A stretch of 5,072 bases of DNA from Chloroflexota bacterium (GTDB lineage: Bacteria > Chloroflexota > Dormibacteria > CF-121). The notes below the pieces were generated by a model. The model had not been told where the DNA came from. It worked only from the letters and a program-made list of their open reading frames with translations, and ran no database searches. The stretch lies in NCBI GenBank assembly GCA_005881235.1, contig VBEQ01000136.1, positions 1-5,072 on the forward strand. The letters run 5' to 3'. Both the position numbers and the translations under genes were made by a program. How positions within the stretch are numbered: position 1 is the first letter of the stretch; each line of letters begins with the position of its first letter. Positions 1 to 5,018 of this stretch are shown piece by piece.

Positions 1-238
1 GGATGCCCGACTCCGCGGTCAGCCCAGCCGCCTGAAGCCGTGCGGTCGCGCCGGCGAGATCCGCTCTCACGTGTTCGATCGCACGCCTCAGCTGCTCGAC
101 GCCTTGCGCGCCCGAGAGCCCGGCTGGTTGCGTGCCGTGGTTCTCAGTACTCCAGCGCCACACCGGCGCGACGACTCGCCCCGGAGCCGCGGCAATCCCA
201 TAAAGGACTGATCGCGGTGGACTATTCGCCAAAGTCAC
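1..238 (-). CDS. ptsI: Phosphoenolpyruvate-protein phosphotransferase (PTS enzyme I), N-terminal part, runs off left edge
   Basis: Enzyme I takes phosphate from phosphoenolpyruvate and passes it to HPr in the cytoplasm. Only about 79 codons are visible. The reading frame gives LYGIAAAPGRVVAPVWRW near the N-terminus, which fits the family's opening strand (G-I-A-x-S/A-P-G-x-x-x-G/A-P). It continues with a helical stretch (VEQLRRAIEHVRADL) and ends LTAESGI, just before the position where the family usually reads I-F-x-A-x. The frame has no ATG. Possible starts are GTG at 238 or TTG at 232, both inside the 3' end of the HPr gene, so the genes overlap by 17 or 11 nt and are probably translationally coupled. 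The phospho-accepting histidine and the PEP-binding C-terminal domain lie outside the window. A DhaM- or PtsP-type protein sharing this domain cannot be excluded. The family call is firm; the exact start is not. Confidence 0.87.
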   Translation of the reverse strand, partial: MTLANSPPRSVLYGIAAAPGRVVAPVWRWSTENHGTQPAGLSGAQGVEQLRRAIEHVRADLAGATARLQAAGLTAESGI

Positions 239-488
239 GGTCGACGAGGTCGGAAAGCGCCGCAATGGCCTCGTCCGCGTGCGGCCCGTCGGCGCGCACC
301 ATGATGGTCGTTCCCTGGCTCACGCCGAGCGTGAGGACGCCAAGCATGCTTTTCGCGTCGCGCACGGTGCCATCTTTCACGATCTCGATCCTCGTGTCCT
401 TGAACCGCGCGGCGGTCTGCACGAAGAGGGCCGCCGGGCGCGCGTGCAGGCCGACCTTGTTCGTGATCGTGAGCGGACGTTCGGTGAT
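222..488 (-). CDS. ptsH: Phosphocarrier protein HPr, apparently with a non-canonical ATC start
   Basis: HPr is the small cytoplasmic phosphocarrier between enzyme I and EIIA domains. Read from ATC at 488 the protein has 88 residues, the usual HPr length. The phosphorylation motif GLHARPAA puts the active histidine at residue 15 and the conserved Arg at 17, as in the family. The second signature, AKSMLGVLTLGVSQG, contains a serine at 47 corresponding to the regulatory Ser46 of Firmicutes HPr (one residue offset). No ATG, GTG or TTG occurs at the expected start. The frame stays open upstream, and the nearest conventional start is TTG at 545 (107 residues). AAGGAGG lies at 507-501, with a further GAGG 7 nt before the ATC, favouring initiation at or near 488. 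Enzyme I follows with an overlap. HPr identity is secure; the start is the uncertain part. Confidence 0.92.
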   Translation of the reverse strand: MTERPLTITNKVGLHARPAALFVQTAARFKDTRIEIVKDGTVRDAKSMLGVLTLGVSQGTTIMVRADGPHADEAIAALSDLVDRDFGE

Positions 489-516
489 CGCCTCGCCTCG
501 CCTCCTTGCATGCCGT

Positions 517-545
517 AGTCTGCGACCCGGAGCGCGTTCGGTCAA
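517..545 (-). promoter_or_regulatory. Weak candidate promoter for ptsH-ptsI
   Basis: Reading leftwards, TTGACC at 545-540 matches five of six bases of a sigma-70 -35 box. CAGACT lies 17 nt further on (522-517) and matches the -10 consensus at only three positions. Initiation would fall about 10 nt before the AAGGAGG at 507-501, giving a short leader. If correct, transcription starts after the tandem repeats, and the TTG at 545 cannot be the HPr start codon. The -10 match is poor, so this is tentative. Confidence 0.28.
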
Positions 546-546
546 G

Positions 547-652
547 AGAAATAGCCGCCCCCGGCGTGGAAAGGGCGGCGAGAAATAGCCGCCCCCGGCG
601 TGGAAAGGGCGGCGAGAAATAGCCGCCCCCGGCGTGGAAAGGGCGGCGAGAT
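547..652. repeat. Tandem repeat, three perfect 34-bp units with hairpin-forming arms
   Basis: Units occupy 547-580, 581-614 and 615-648 with no differences between them, followed by a short degenerate remnant to about 652. Each unit starts AGAAATAG and carries GCCGCCC (554-560 in the first) and GGGCGGC (573-579). These arms can pair within a unit across a 12-nt loop, or between adjacent units across the 8-nt loop GAGAAATA, so alternative folds are possible on either strand. There are no unique spacers, so it is not a CRISPR array, and 34 is not a multiple of three, so it is not a coding repeat. It fills the middle of the divergent ptsH/glpP region. It could attenuate transcripts entering from either side, act in DNA structure, or simply be a neutral minisatellite. 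I do not recognise the family. Confidence 0.93.
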
Positions 653-661
653 AGGTCGCTC

Positions 662-690
662 TGGATTCGCGGGCCGTCGCCCCGTAAAAT
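662..690 (+). promoter_or_regulatory. Candidate promoter for the tandem glpP genes
   Basis: TAAAAT at 685-690 matches five of six bases of a -10 box. TGGATT at 662-667, separated by 17 bp, matches a -35 box at three positions. Transcription would begin near 697, leaving a leader of under 20 nt just long enough for the AGGAGGAGG at 701-709. The site lies outside the tandem repeats. The -35 match is weak. Confidence 0.42.
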
Positions 691-714
691 CGAAGCCCTA
701 AGGAGGAGGTGGCG

Positions 715-1332
715 ATGGCCACTCGCGCGATGACGCCGCCCGCCCGCGCACAGGCCGTCGATCGATCGGTAGCGCGCCTCTTCGAGGCCTTCAACCACGT
801 GCCGGTCGCGGCGGTGATCCGCCACGCCGAGGATCTTCCCCGAGCGCTCGCCTCACAGGTCCCGGCCGTCTTTTTCGTTCGCGCCCCCGCTTTTCATCTC
901 GGTCCGCTCGTCTGGGCCGTGCAGGCCCGCGGCAAGATGGCGTTCGTCCATATCGACCTGATTGCCGGGTTGGGGAAGGATCGCGCCGGAGTTGCCTTCC
1001 TCGCCCGCGAGATCGGTGTCAACGGCATCATCACCTCGCACAGCGGGCTCGTTGCGGCCGCGAGGGCCGAGCGCGTGATCGCGGTGCAACGGCTGCTGCT
1101 CTACGACGATCTCGGACTGCATTCCGCGATGGCCGCCGTCGAGCACGCGCGTCCCGACATCGTCGAGGTGCAGCCCGCGGTCATCTTCCCCCTTGTCGCC
1201 GAGCAGATCCGGGCCCGCCACCCGGTGCCGATCATCGTCGGTGGATTCGTGACCGAGCCGCACCAGCGTCAGGCCGCCCTCGAACGCGGGGCCCGCGCGG
1301 TCAGCACCAGCACCGTGAGCCTGTGGCCGTGA
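715..1332 (+). CDS. glpP: Glycerol-3-phosphate-responsive antiterminator, GlpP family (first copy)
   Basis: GlpP proteins are cytoplasmic TIM-barrel-like regulators that bind glycerol-3-phosphate and act on the leader mRNA of glycerol genes to prevent premature termination. The 205-residue product shows the family's landmarks in order: FVHIDLIAGL (about 77-86), GIITSHS (104-110), AVQRLLLYD (123-131), PDIVEVQP (147-154), PIIVGGF (172-178) and VSTSTVSLW near the C-terminus. From memory, Bacillus GlpP has IEVLPG where this copy has VEVQPA, so one loop differs. A roughly 28-residue Ala/Arg-rich N-terminal extension precedes the conserved domain. ATG at 715 is chosen because AGGAGGAGG at 701-709 lies 5 nt upstream; GTG at 709 overlaps that site. 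The stop overlaps the start of a second copy, and the likely target terminator lies before glpF at 1968-2020. Confidence 0.9.
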   Translation: MATRAMTPPARAQAVDRSVARLFEAFNHVPVAAVIRHAEDLPRALASQVPAVFFVRAPAFHLGPLVWAVQARGKMAFVHIDLIAGLGKDRAGVAFLAREIGVNGIITSHSGLVAAARAERVIAVQRLLLYDDLGLHSAMAAVEHARPDIVEVQPAVIFPLVAEQIRARHPVPIIVGGFVTEPHQRQAALERGARAVSTSTVSLWP

Positions 1333-1910
1333 GGACACCGGGACTTTTGGGGGCGATGTTGCCCGCCATCCGCGACAGCAATACGCTTCATCAGGCGCTC
1401 GATCTCGGCTACCGGCAGCTGCTGGTGGAGCGAGGCAGCCTGCTGGCGATGGTGGGTCCGCTGGCGGCGGCCGCTCGCCAGGGGGTGGCGATCTTCGTCA
1501 ACCTGGATGCGGTCGAGGGGCTGGCCGCCGACAGTGCGGCGCTGGCCTTCGTCGCCACCGACCTCGGCTTCTCGGGGGTGCTCTCGGTGAAGCCCCACCT
1601 CCTCAAGGATGCCAGCCGCTTCCGTTTGCGAACCATCCAGCGGATCCACGCGCTCGACTCCACCGGTCTCGAAACCGGGCTCAACAGTGTCGGCCGGCCG
1701 GCACCCTACGCGATCGCGATTGCACCAGGGGTTGCCATCCCGGAAGTGATGCCGACCATTCGGGAGAGCACAAATGTTCCCGTATGGGGCACCGGGTTCA
1801 TCACCACTCCCGAACAGGCGGCCGCCGTGCTGGCCGCCGGCGCGGATGTGGTGGCGAGCGCCGAGCTCAAGCTCTGGCGCGAGTTTCGTGACGCTCGAAT
1901 TGGCGATTGA
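1329..1910 (+). CDS. GlpP-family antiterminator paralogue (second copy, altered motifs)
   Basis: This 193-residue protein belongs to the same family: LPAIRDSNTL at the start of the conserved domain (11-20), IFVNLDAVEGL (56-64), GVLSVKPHLL (83-92), TIQRIHALDST (102-112), IAIAPGVAIP (129-138), VWGTGFITT (152-160) and LKLW near the C-terminus. Compared with the first copy, VHIDLI has become VNLDAV (His to Asn at 58), the acidic IVEV segment has become AIAI (Glu lost near 131), and VGG has become GTG at 154-156. Ligand binding may therefore be weakened or changed. GTG at 1329 overlaps the first gene's TGA as GTGA, the usual coupling arrangement; GTG at 1323 or ATG at 1356 are alternatives. The two copies may form a mixed complex or serve different targets. 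Its stop codon lies inside the -35 box of the next promoter. Confidence 0.86.
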   Translation: MRTPGLLGAMLPAIRDSNTLHQALDLGYRQLLVERGSLLAMVGPLAAAARQGVAIFVNLDAVEGLAADSAALAFVATDLGFSGVLSVKPHLLKDASRFRLRTIQRIHALDSTGLETGLNSVGRPAPYAIAIAPGVAIPEVMPTIRESTNVPVWGTGFITTPEQAAAVLAAGADVVASAELKLWREFRDARIGD

Positions 1911-1935
1911 CACAGCCCGATTCGTGTGCTATGAA
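1907..1935 (+). promoter_or_regulatory. Strong sigma-70-type promoter for the glpF operon
   Basis: TTGACA at 1907-1912 is a perfect -35 box. After exactly 17 bp comes TATGAA at 1930-1935 (four of six), preceded by the extended -10 dinucleotide TG at 1927-1928. Transcription should start around 1942. The -35 box contains the TGA stop of the second glpP gene, so the promoter is packed against the regulator genes. It drives the leader terminator and then glpF through glpK. Read-through from the glpP promoter would meet the same terminator. Confidence 0.83.
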
Positions 1936-1953
1936 CAAGCCTGCAGCGACTGG

Positions 1954-1977
1954 CGGGACATGAAGGGAAAAGTCCTG
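1954..1977 (+). promoter_or_regulatory. Candidate antiterminator hairpin
   Basis: CGGGAC at 1954-1959 can pair with GTCCTG at 1972-1977 (six pairs, one G-U) across a 12-nt loop. The 3' arm of this hairpin is part of the 5' arm of the terminator stem, so the two structures exclude each other. It is much weaker than the terminator, and would need stabilising, for example by GlpP, to win. The pairing is seen in the sequence; its role is inferred. Confidence 0.4.
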
Positions 1978-2020
1978 ACCTATGCGCTCCGAATGGAGCG
2001 TGCAGGTTAGGACTTTTTTT
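1968..2020 (+). terminator. Intrinsic terminator in the glpF leader
   Basis: The arm starting AAGTCCTGACC at 1970 pairs with the arm ending GGTTAGGACTT at 2015. The stem continues inward to CGCTCC/GGAGCG with the tetraloop GAAT (1991-1994). I count about 20 pairs, three of them G-U, with one A-C mismatch at 1982/2003. Seven T's follow (2014-2020). It lies about 28 nt after the predicted transcription start and about 100 nt before glpF, so it would stop most transcripts unless antitermination occurs. Confidence 0.92.
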
Positions 2021-2122
2021 CTTGGATACGCCCGCGAAAGGAGGTGCAAAGGGGCGGATCTCGGGACCATCGTGAAGGCGTCATCGCGCGACATTTGGTC
2101 ACAAATGAGGAGGAGGAAGTAA

Positions 2123-3007
2123 ATGGCGGTAGCCGAAGAAAGCTGGACTAAAAAGTACCTGGGCGAGGTGCTCGGCGTCTTTGTCCTCGTCTTCCTGGGC
2201 GACAGCTTCGTCGCCTATGCGGTGTCCGGTGGCAAGAACGGCTTCCTGGCCGGGCTGCTCGCAGCGGGATTCTTCTGGGGATTCGCGGTCACGCTCGCCA
2301 TCTACGCGTGCGGGGCGGTCTCCGGGGCGCATCTGAACCCGGCTGTCACGCTGGCCCTTGCCTGGCGTCGCGGTTTCCCATGGTCGAAGGTGCCCGGCTA
2401 CATCGGGGCCCAGGTCGTCGGCGCGTTCCTGGCCGCGGCCGGCGTCTCCTTCGTCTGGAACGGGCTCATCTACAACTACGAGCACACGGGTGGTAATGCC
2501 ATCGATCGTGGTGGCGCGAACGGGATCGAGAGTGGGCTCATCTTTTCCGCCAACTGGCCACATCCGTTGCTGATCGGCCATAATGCCGCGGCGCTGCAGC
2601 AGGATCCATGGTGGGTTGGTGCCGGAACCGAGATCCTGATCACGGCAATCCTGGTGATTACAGTCCTCGGGATCATTGAGGACCGGATGCCGTCCGCCGC
2701 AAATGTGGCGCCGCTGGCGATCGGTATCGTCGTGGCGGCGCTGGTCGGATTGTTCGCGCCGATTGAAATGGCATCCTTGAACCCGGCCCGTGACTTCGGG
2801 CCCCGGCTCTGGATGCTCGTGATCGGCTACGGCTCCAACGCCATTCCCGGGCCGAACTTCAACATCTGGATCACGACGCTGATGCCGTTGGTCGGTGGCC
2901 CGCTGGGCGCCTGGATCTACGACTTCGTGGTGCACCAGCATCTGCCTGTCCCGGTCGGTCCGGACGTTGCCGAGAAGGTTACGGAATCCGCGCGGGCACG
3001 CGCGTAA
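2123..3007 (+). CDS. glpF: Glycerol facilitator, MIP/aquaporin family
   Basis: This inner-membrane channel lets glycerol and similar small polyols diffuse into the cell. The 294-residue protein has both half-helix motifs: SGAHLNPAVT with NPA at 72-74, and SLNPARDFGPR with NPA at 220-222. The Asp right after NPAR (residue 224) is typical of glycerol channels rather than water-only aquaporins. Hydrophobic segments are visible around 13-33, 41-63, 90-112, 165-186, 195-213 and 250-270. The stretch between the third and fourth segments (about 114-165) is longer than I recall for E. coli GlpF and includes a NAAALQQDPWW segment. ATG at 2123 follows GGAGGAGGA by 5 nt. It is the first gene after the leader terminator; the next gene begins 6 nt after its stop. 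Dha is a plausible additional substrate given dhaK/dhaL downstream. Confidence 0.95.
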   Translation: MAVAEESWTKKYLGEVLGVFVLVFLGDSFVAYAVSGGKNGFLAGLLAAGFFWGFAVTLAIYACGAVSGAHLNPAVTLALAWRRGFPWSKVPGYIGAQVVGAFLAAAGVSFVWNGLIYNYEHTGGNAIDRGGANGIESGLIFSANWPHPLLIGHNAAALQQDPWWVGAGTEILITAILVITVLGIIEDRMPSAANVAPLAIGIVVAALVGLFAPIEMASLNPARDFGPRLWMLVIGYGSNAIPGPNFNIWITTLMPLVGGPLGAWIYDFVVHQHLPVPVGPDVAEKVTESARARA

Positions 3008-3013
3008 GGAAGC

Positions 3014-3295
3014 GTGTCCCGCCAACTGAAGCGACAGATTGGCAGGGCCCGCGGCGGGCGGGGCGCAAAGGCCCCGCCCGTCCGCCGGGCGCGCTCGCGC
3101 GAAGAGCGGCTGAACCGCATCCTGCTGATCGGCGGTGGCGGCTTGGCGATCGGGGCTGTGATGCTCGCAGTCTTTGCGCCCCGCTTCGAGCCGGGTACGC
3201 TGGCGATCAACCTGGCGGCCATCGCGCTGGGGCTGCTGATGGGGAAAGGCATTGGGAGGTTCATGTTCCGACGCGTGTTGCCGCCAGGTAAGTAA
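3014..3295 (+). CDS. Small basic protein with two membrane segments, function unknown
   Basis: I do not recognise a family. The 93-residue product has a strongly basic N-terminus (residues 1-33, many Arg/Lys), a first hydrophobic segment at about 35-54 containing GGGG, a short loop with FAPRFEPGT, a second hydrophobic segment at about 62-79, and a basic end (GRFMFRRVLPPGK). By the positive-inside rule both ends should face the cytoplasm. The start is GTG at 3014, with TAAGGAAG overlapping the glpF stop as ribosome binding site. It sits 6 nt after glpF and 12 nt before dhaK, so it is very probably co-transcribed and made. Possible roles are an accessory to GlpF or a membrane tether for the kinase, but nothing in the sequence shows this. 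The high arginine content means a spurious frame must be considered, though spacing and hydrophobic pattern argue for a gene. Confidence 0.75.
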   Translation: MSRQLKRQIGRARGGRGAKAPPVRRARSREERLNRILLIGGGGLAIGAVMLAVFAPRFEPGTLAINLAAIALGLLMGKGIGRFMFRRVLPPGK

Positions 3296-3307
3296 GAGGA
3301 GGTAGCG

Positions 3308-4336
3308 ATGGCACAAACAACGGTGACGACCAGGCTCAAGAAGTTGATCAACACGCCCGAGACCGAGGTCAAGGACGCCATGGCCGGGATGGCCGCGGCG
3401 CACGCCGACCTGATCCGGGTGGAGTACGACCCGAACGTGATCATCCGCAAGGATGCACCGCGCAAAGGCAAGGTAGGCCTGGTGTCCGGAGGTGGCAGCG
3501 GCCACGAGCCGATGCATGGCGGCTACGTTGGGCTCGGTATGCTCGACGCGGCATGTCCGGGTGCGGTCTTCACCTCGCCGACTCCCGACCAGATGGCGAG
3601 GGCGACGGCGGCGGTCGACGGTGGTGCGGGCGTCCTGCACATCGTCAAGAACTACACCGGCGACATCATGAACTTCGAGATGGCAGCGGAATTGGCGCGC
3701 GGAGAGGGCGCCAAAGTGAACGCCGTCATCACCAACGACGACGTTGCGGTCCAGGACAGCCTCTACACCGCCGGACGCCGTGGCGTGGGTGTCACGGTCC
3801 TGCTCGAGAAGATCGTCGGTGGCGCCGCTGAGGCCGGTGCGGACCTCGACGCGGTGACAGCGCTGGCGAAGAAAGTCAACGCGAACGGCCGCAGCATGGG
3901 GATGGCACTCACCTCGTGCATCGTGCCGGCGGCAGGCAAGGTGACATTCGAGATCGCCGATGACGAGATGGAGTTGGGCATCGGCATCCATGGCGAGCCC
4001 GGAAGGGAACGGACCAAGCTGAAAGCGGCGGATGAGATCGCCGAGATCCTGACCAGCACCATCGTCAAGGACTTGCCCTACAAGCGCGGCGATGAGGTCC
4101 TCGCGTTCGTCAACGGCATGGGTGGGACGCCCTTGATCGAGCTCTACGTGATCTTCAACGCGGTCAATCGGTACCTGACCGGCGAAGGGATCAAGATAAC
4201 GCGCTCACTGGTCGGCAACTACATCACCTCACTGGAGATGGCCGGATGCTCGGTGACGCTGCTCAAGCTCGATGCCGAGACCACGAAGTTCTGGGATGCG
4301 CCGGTGCACACCCCGGCTCTTCGCTGGAAGGTCTAA
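3308..4336 (+). CDS. dhaK: Dihydroxyacetone kinase, Dha-binding subunit DhaK
   Basis: DhaK binds dihydroxyacetone covalently and presents it for phosphorylation to dihydroxyacetone phosphate, feeding glycolysis. The 342-residue length is that of a free-standing K subunit. Motifs seen are GGGSGHEP at 61-68 (His66), KNYTGDIMNFEMA with Asp119, NDDVAVQDS around 143-151, and GIGIHGEPG with His228. These correspond to His56, Asp109 and the substrate-binding His218 of E. coli DhaK, all with a constant offset of 10, so the active site appears intact. ATG at 3308 is preceded by AGAGGAGGT. dhaL follows after 8 nt. The protein carries no fused ATP-binding domain, so it needs the separate L subunit. I see no defect. 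Confidence 0.97.
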   Translation: MAQTTVTTRLKKLINTPETEVKDAMAGMAAAHADLIRVEYDPNVIIRKDAPRKGKVGLVSGGGSGHEPMHGGYVGLGMLDAACPGAVFTSPTPDQMARATAAVDGGAGVLHIVKNYTGDIMNFEMAAELARGEGAKVNAVITNDDVAVQDSLYTAGRRGVGVTVLLEKIVGGAAEAGADLDAVTALAKKVNANGRSMGMALTSCIVPAAGKVTFEIADDEMELGIGIHGEPGRERTKLKAADEIAEILTSTIVKDLPYKRGDEVLAFVNGMGGTPLIELYVIFNAVNRYLTGEGIKITRSLVGNYITSLEMAGCSVTLLKLDAETTKFWDAPVHTPALRWKV

Positions 4337-4344
4337 GACTCGAC

Positions 4345-5007
4345 ATGGCGGTGACCAGTCCGCAGATCTATGCCTGGCTGGAGCGCTATGCCGGCATCGT
4401 GGCCGAGCAGAAGCAATACCTGACCGGGTTGGACGCCGCCATCGGCGACGGCGATCACGGCATCAACATGGACCGGGGCTTCCAGACCGTGCTGGTCAAA
4501 CTGGCCCCGGTCCGCGACAAGGACGCCGGCACGCTGCTCAAGACCACCGGCATGGCCCTCGTCGGCTCGGTGGGCGGCGCCGGCGGGCCACTGTACGGCA
4601 CCTTTTTCCTGCGGGCCGGCGCCGCGCTGGATGGGAAAACGGAGGTCTCCGACCGTGACCTCGTGGGCGCGCTCGAGGCGGGCCTGAAGGGTGTCGTGGA
4701 GCGGGGCAAGGCGAACCCCAACGACAAGACGATGGTCGACGCACTAACCCCGGCGATCGAGCAGGCCAAGCAGGCTCTCGATAACGGAGCGCCCCTTGAA
4801 CAGGCGCTGACCGCGGCGGCAGACGCGGCCGAAAAAGGGATGAAGGCGACGATTCCGCTCAAAGCGCTGAAGGGGCGCGCCAGCTACCTCGGCGATCGCA
4901 GCATCGGCCACCAGGATCCGGGGGCGACCTCGTCCTACCTGATGCTGCGGGCGCTGAGCGACAGCCTGGCAACACTACCCCAGCGAGCAACGACAACGAC
5001 TACGTAA
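4345..5007 (+). CDS. dhaL: Dihydroxyacetone kinase, ADP/ATP-binding subunit DhaL
   Basis: DhaL carries the nucleotide that phosphorylates Dha held by DhaK. In PTS-type enzymes its ADP stays bound and is rephosphorylated by DhaM. The 220-residue protein shows LDAAIGDGDHG with Asp30, Asp35 and Asp37, the magnesium ligands at the same numbers as in E. coli DhaL. It also has GSVGGAGGPLYGTFF (74-88), NDKTMVDAL (126-134) and GRASYLGDRSIGHQDPGATS (177-196). ATG at 4345 is chosen because the domain begins directly after it; the frame is open upstream but overlaps dhaK. There is no clear ribosome binding site, so translation is probably coupled to dhaK, whose stop is 8 nt before. The C-terminus ends in a run of five threonines from ACG/ACA/ACT codons, probably a disordered tail. 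Sequence alone does not settle PTS versus ATP dependence. Confidence 0.95.
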   Translation: MAVTSPQIYAWLERYAGIVAEQKQYLTGLDAAIGDGDHGINMDRGFQTVLVKLAPVRDKDAGTLLKTTGMALVGSVGGAGGPLYGTFFLRAGAALDGKTEVSDRDLVGALEAGLKGVVERGKANPNDKTMVDALTPAIEQAKQALDNGAPLEQALTAAADAAEKGMKATIPLKALKGRASYLGDRSIGHQDPGATSSYLMLRALSDSLATLPQRATTTTT

Positions 5008-5018
5008 GGAGGATGGGT

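Larger units (their letters stand above)
1942..2122 (+). promoter_or_regulatory. 5' leader of the glpF operon, probable GlpP-controlled antitermination region
   Basis: About 180 nt separate the predicted transcription start from the glpF ATG. In order the leader holds a possible competing hairpin (1954-1977), the intrinsic terminator (1968-2020), an AAAGGAGGTG run with no suitable start after it (2037-2046), a short inverted repeat ATTTG/CAAAT near 2092-2105, and the glpF ribosome binding site GGAGGAGGA (2109-2117). A terminator between promoter and glpF, with glpP adjacent, is the arrangement known for GlpP control of glpF-glpK in Bacillus. Assigning this leader as the GlpP target is inference from position and gene content. 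Confidence 0.75.

Noticed and set aside
547..652. CRISPR array
   Set aside because: The 34-bp units are directly adjacent with no unique spacers and no cas genes are visible.
235..825. Two long minus-strand frames running through the 34-bp repeats into ptsH
   Set aside because: The repeat region rotates frame every 34 bp and yields low-complexity sequence. Only the HPr part is conserved, so the upstream extension looks non-coding.
853..1913. Minus-strand frames opposite the two glpP genes
   Set aside because: They are antisense shadows without domain motifs, opposite two well-supported genes.
1960..2010. 16-codon ATG frame in the glpF leader ending in the terminator stem, considered as a leader peptide
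   Set aside because: There is no good ribosome binding site, no regulatory codon run, and the frame simply follows the terminator's arms. GlpP control explains the leader without it.
2099..3991. 630-codon open frame on the minus strand opposite glpF, the small gene and dhaK
   Set aside because: It is antisense to genes with clear family motifs, its product is rich in Arg/His/Asp with no recognisable domain, and long open antisense frames are expected at this GC content.
4246..4344. 33-codon upstream extension of dhaL
   Set aside because: It overlaps the conserved end of dhaK in another frame. The DhaL domain begins right after ATG 4345, giving the usual length and magnesium-ligand positions.
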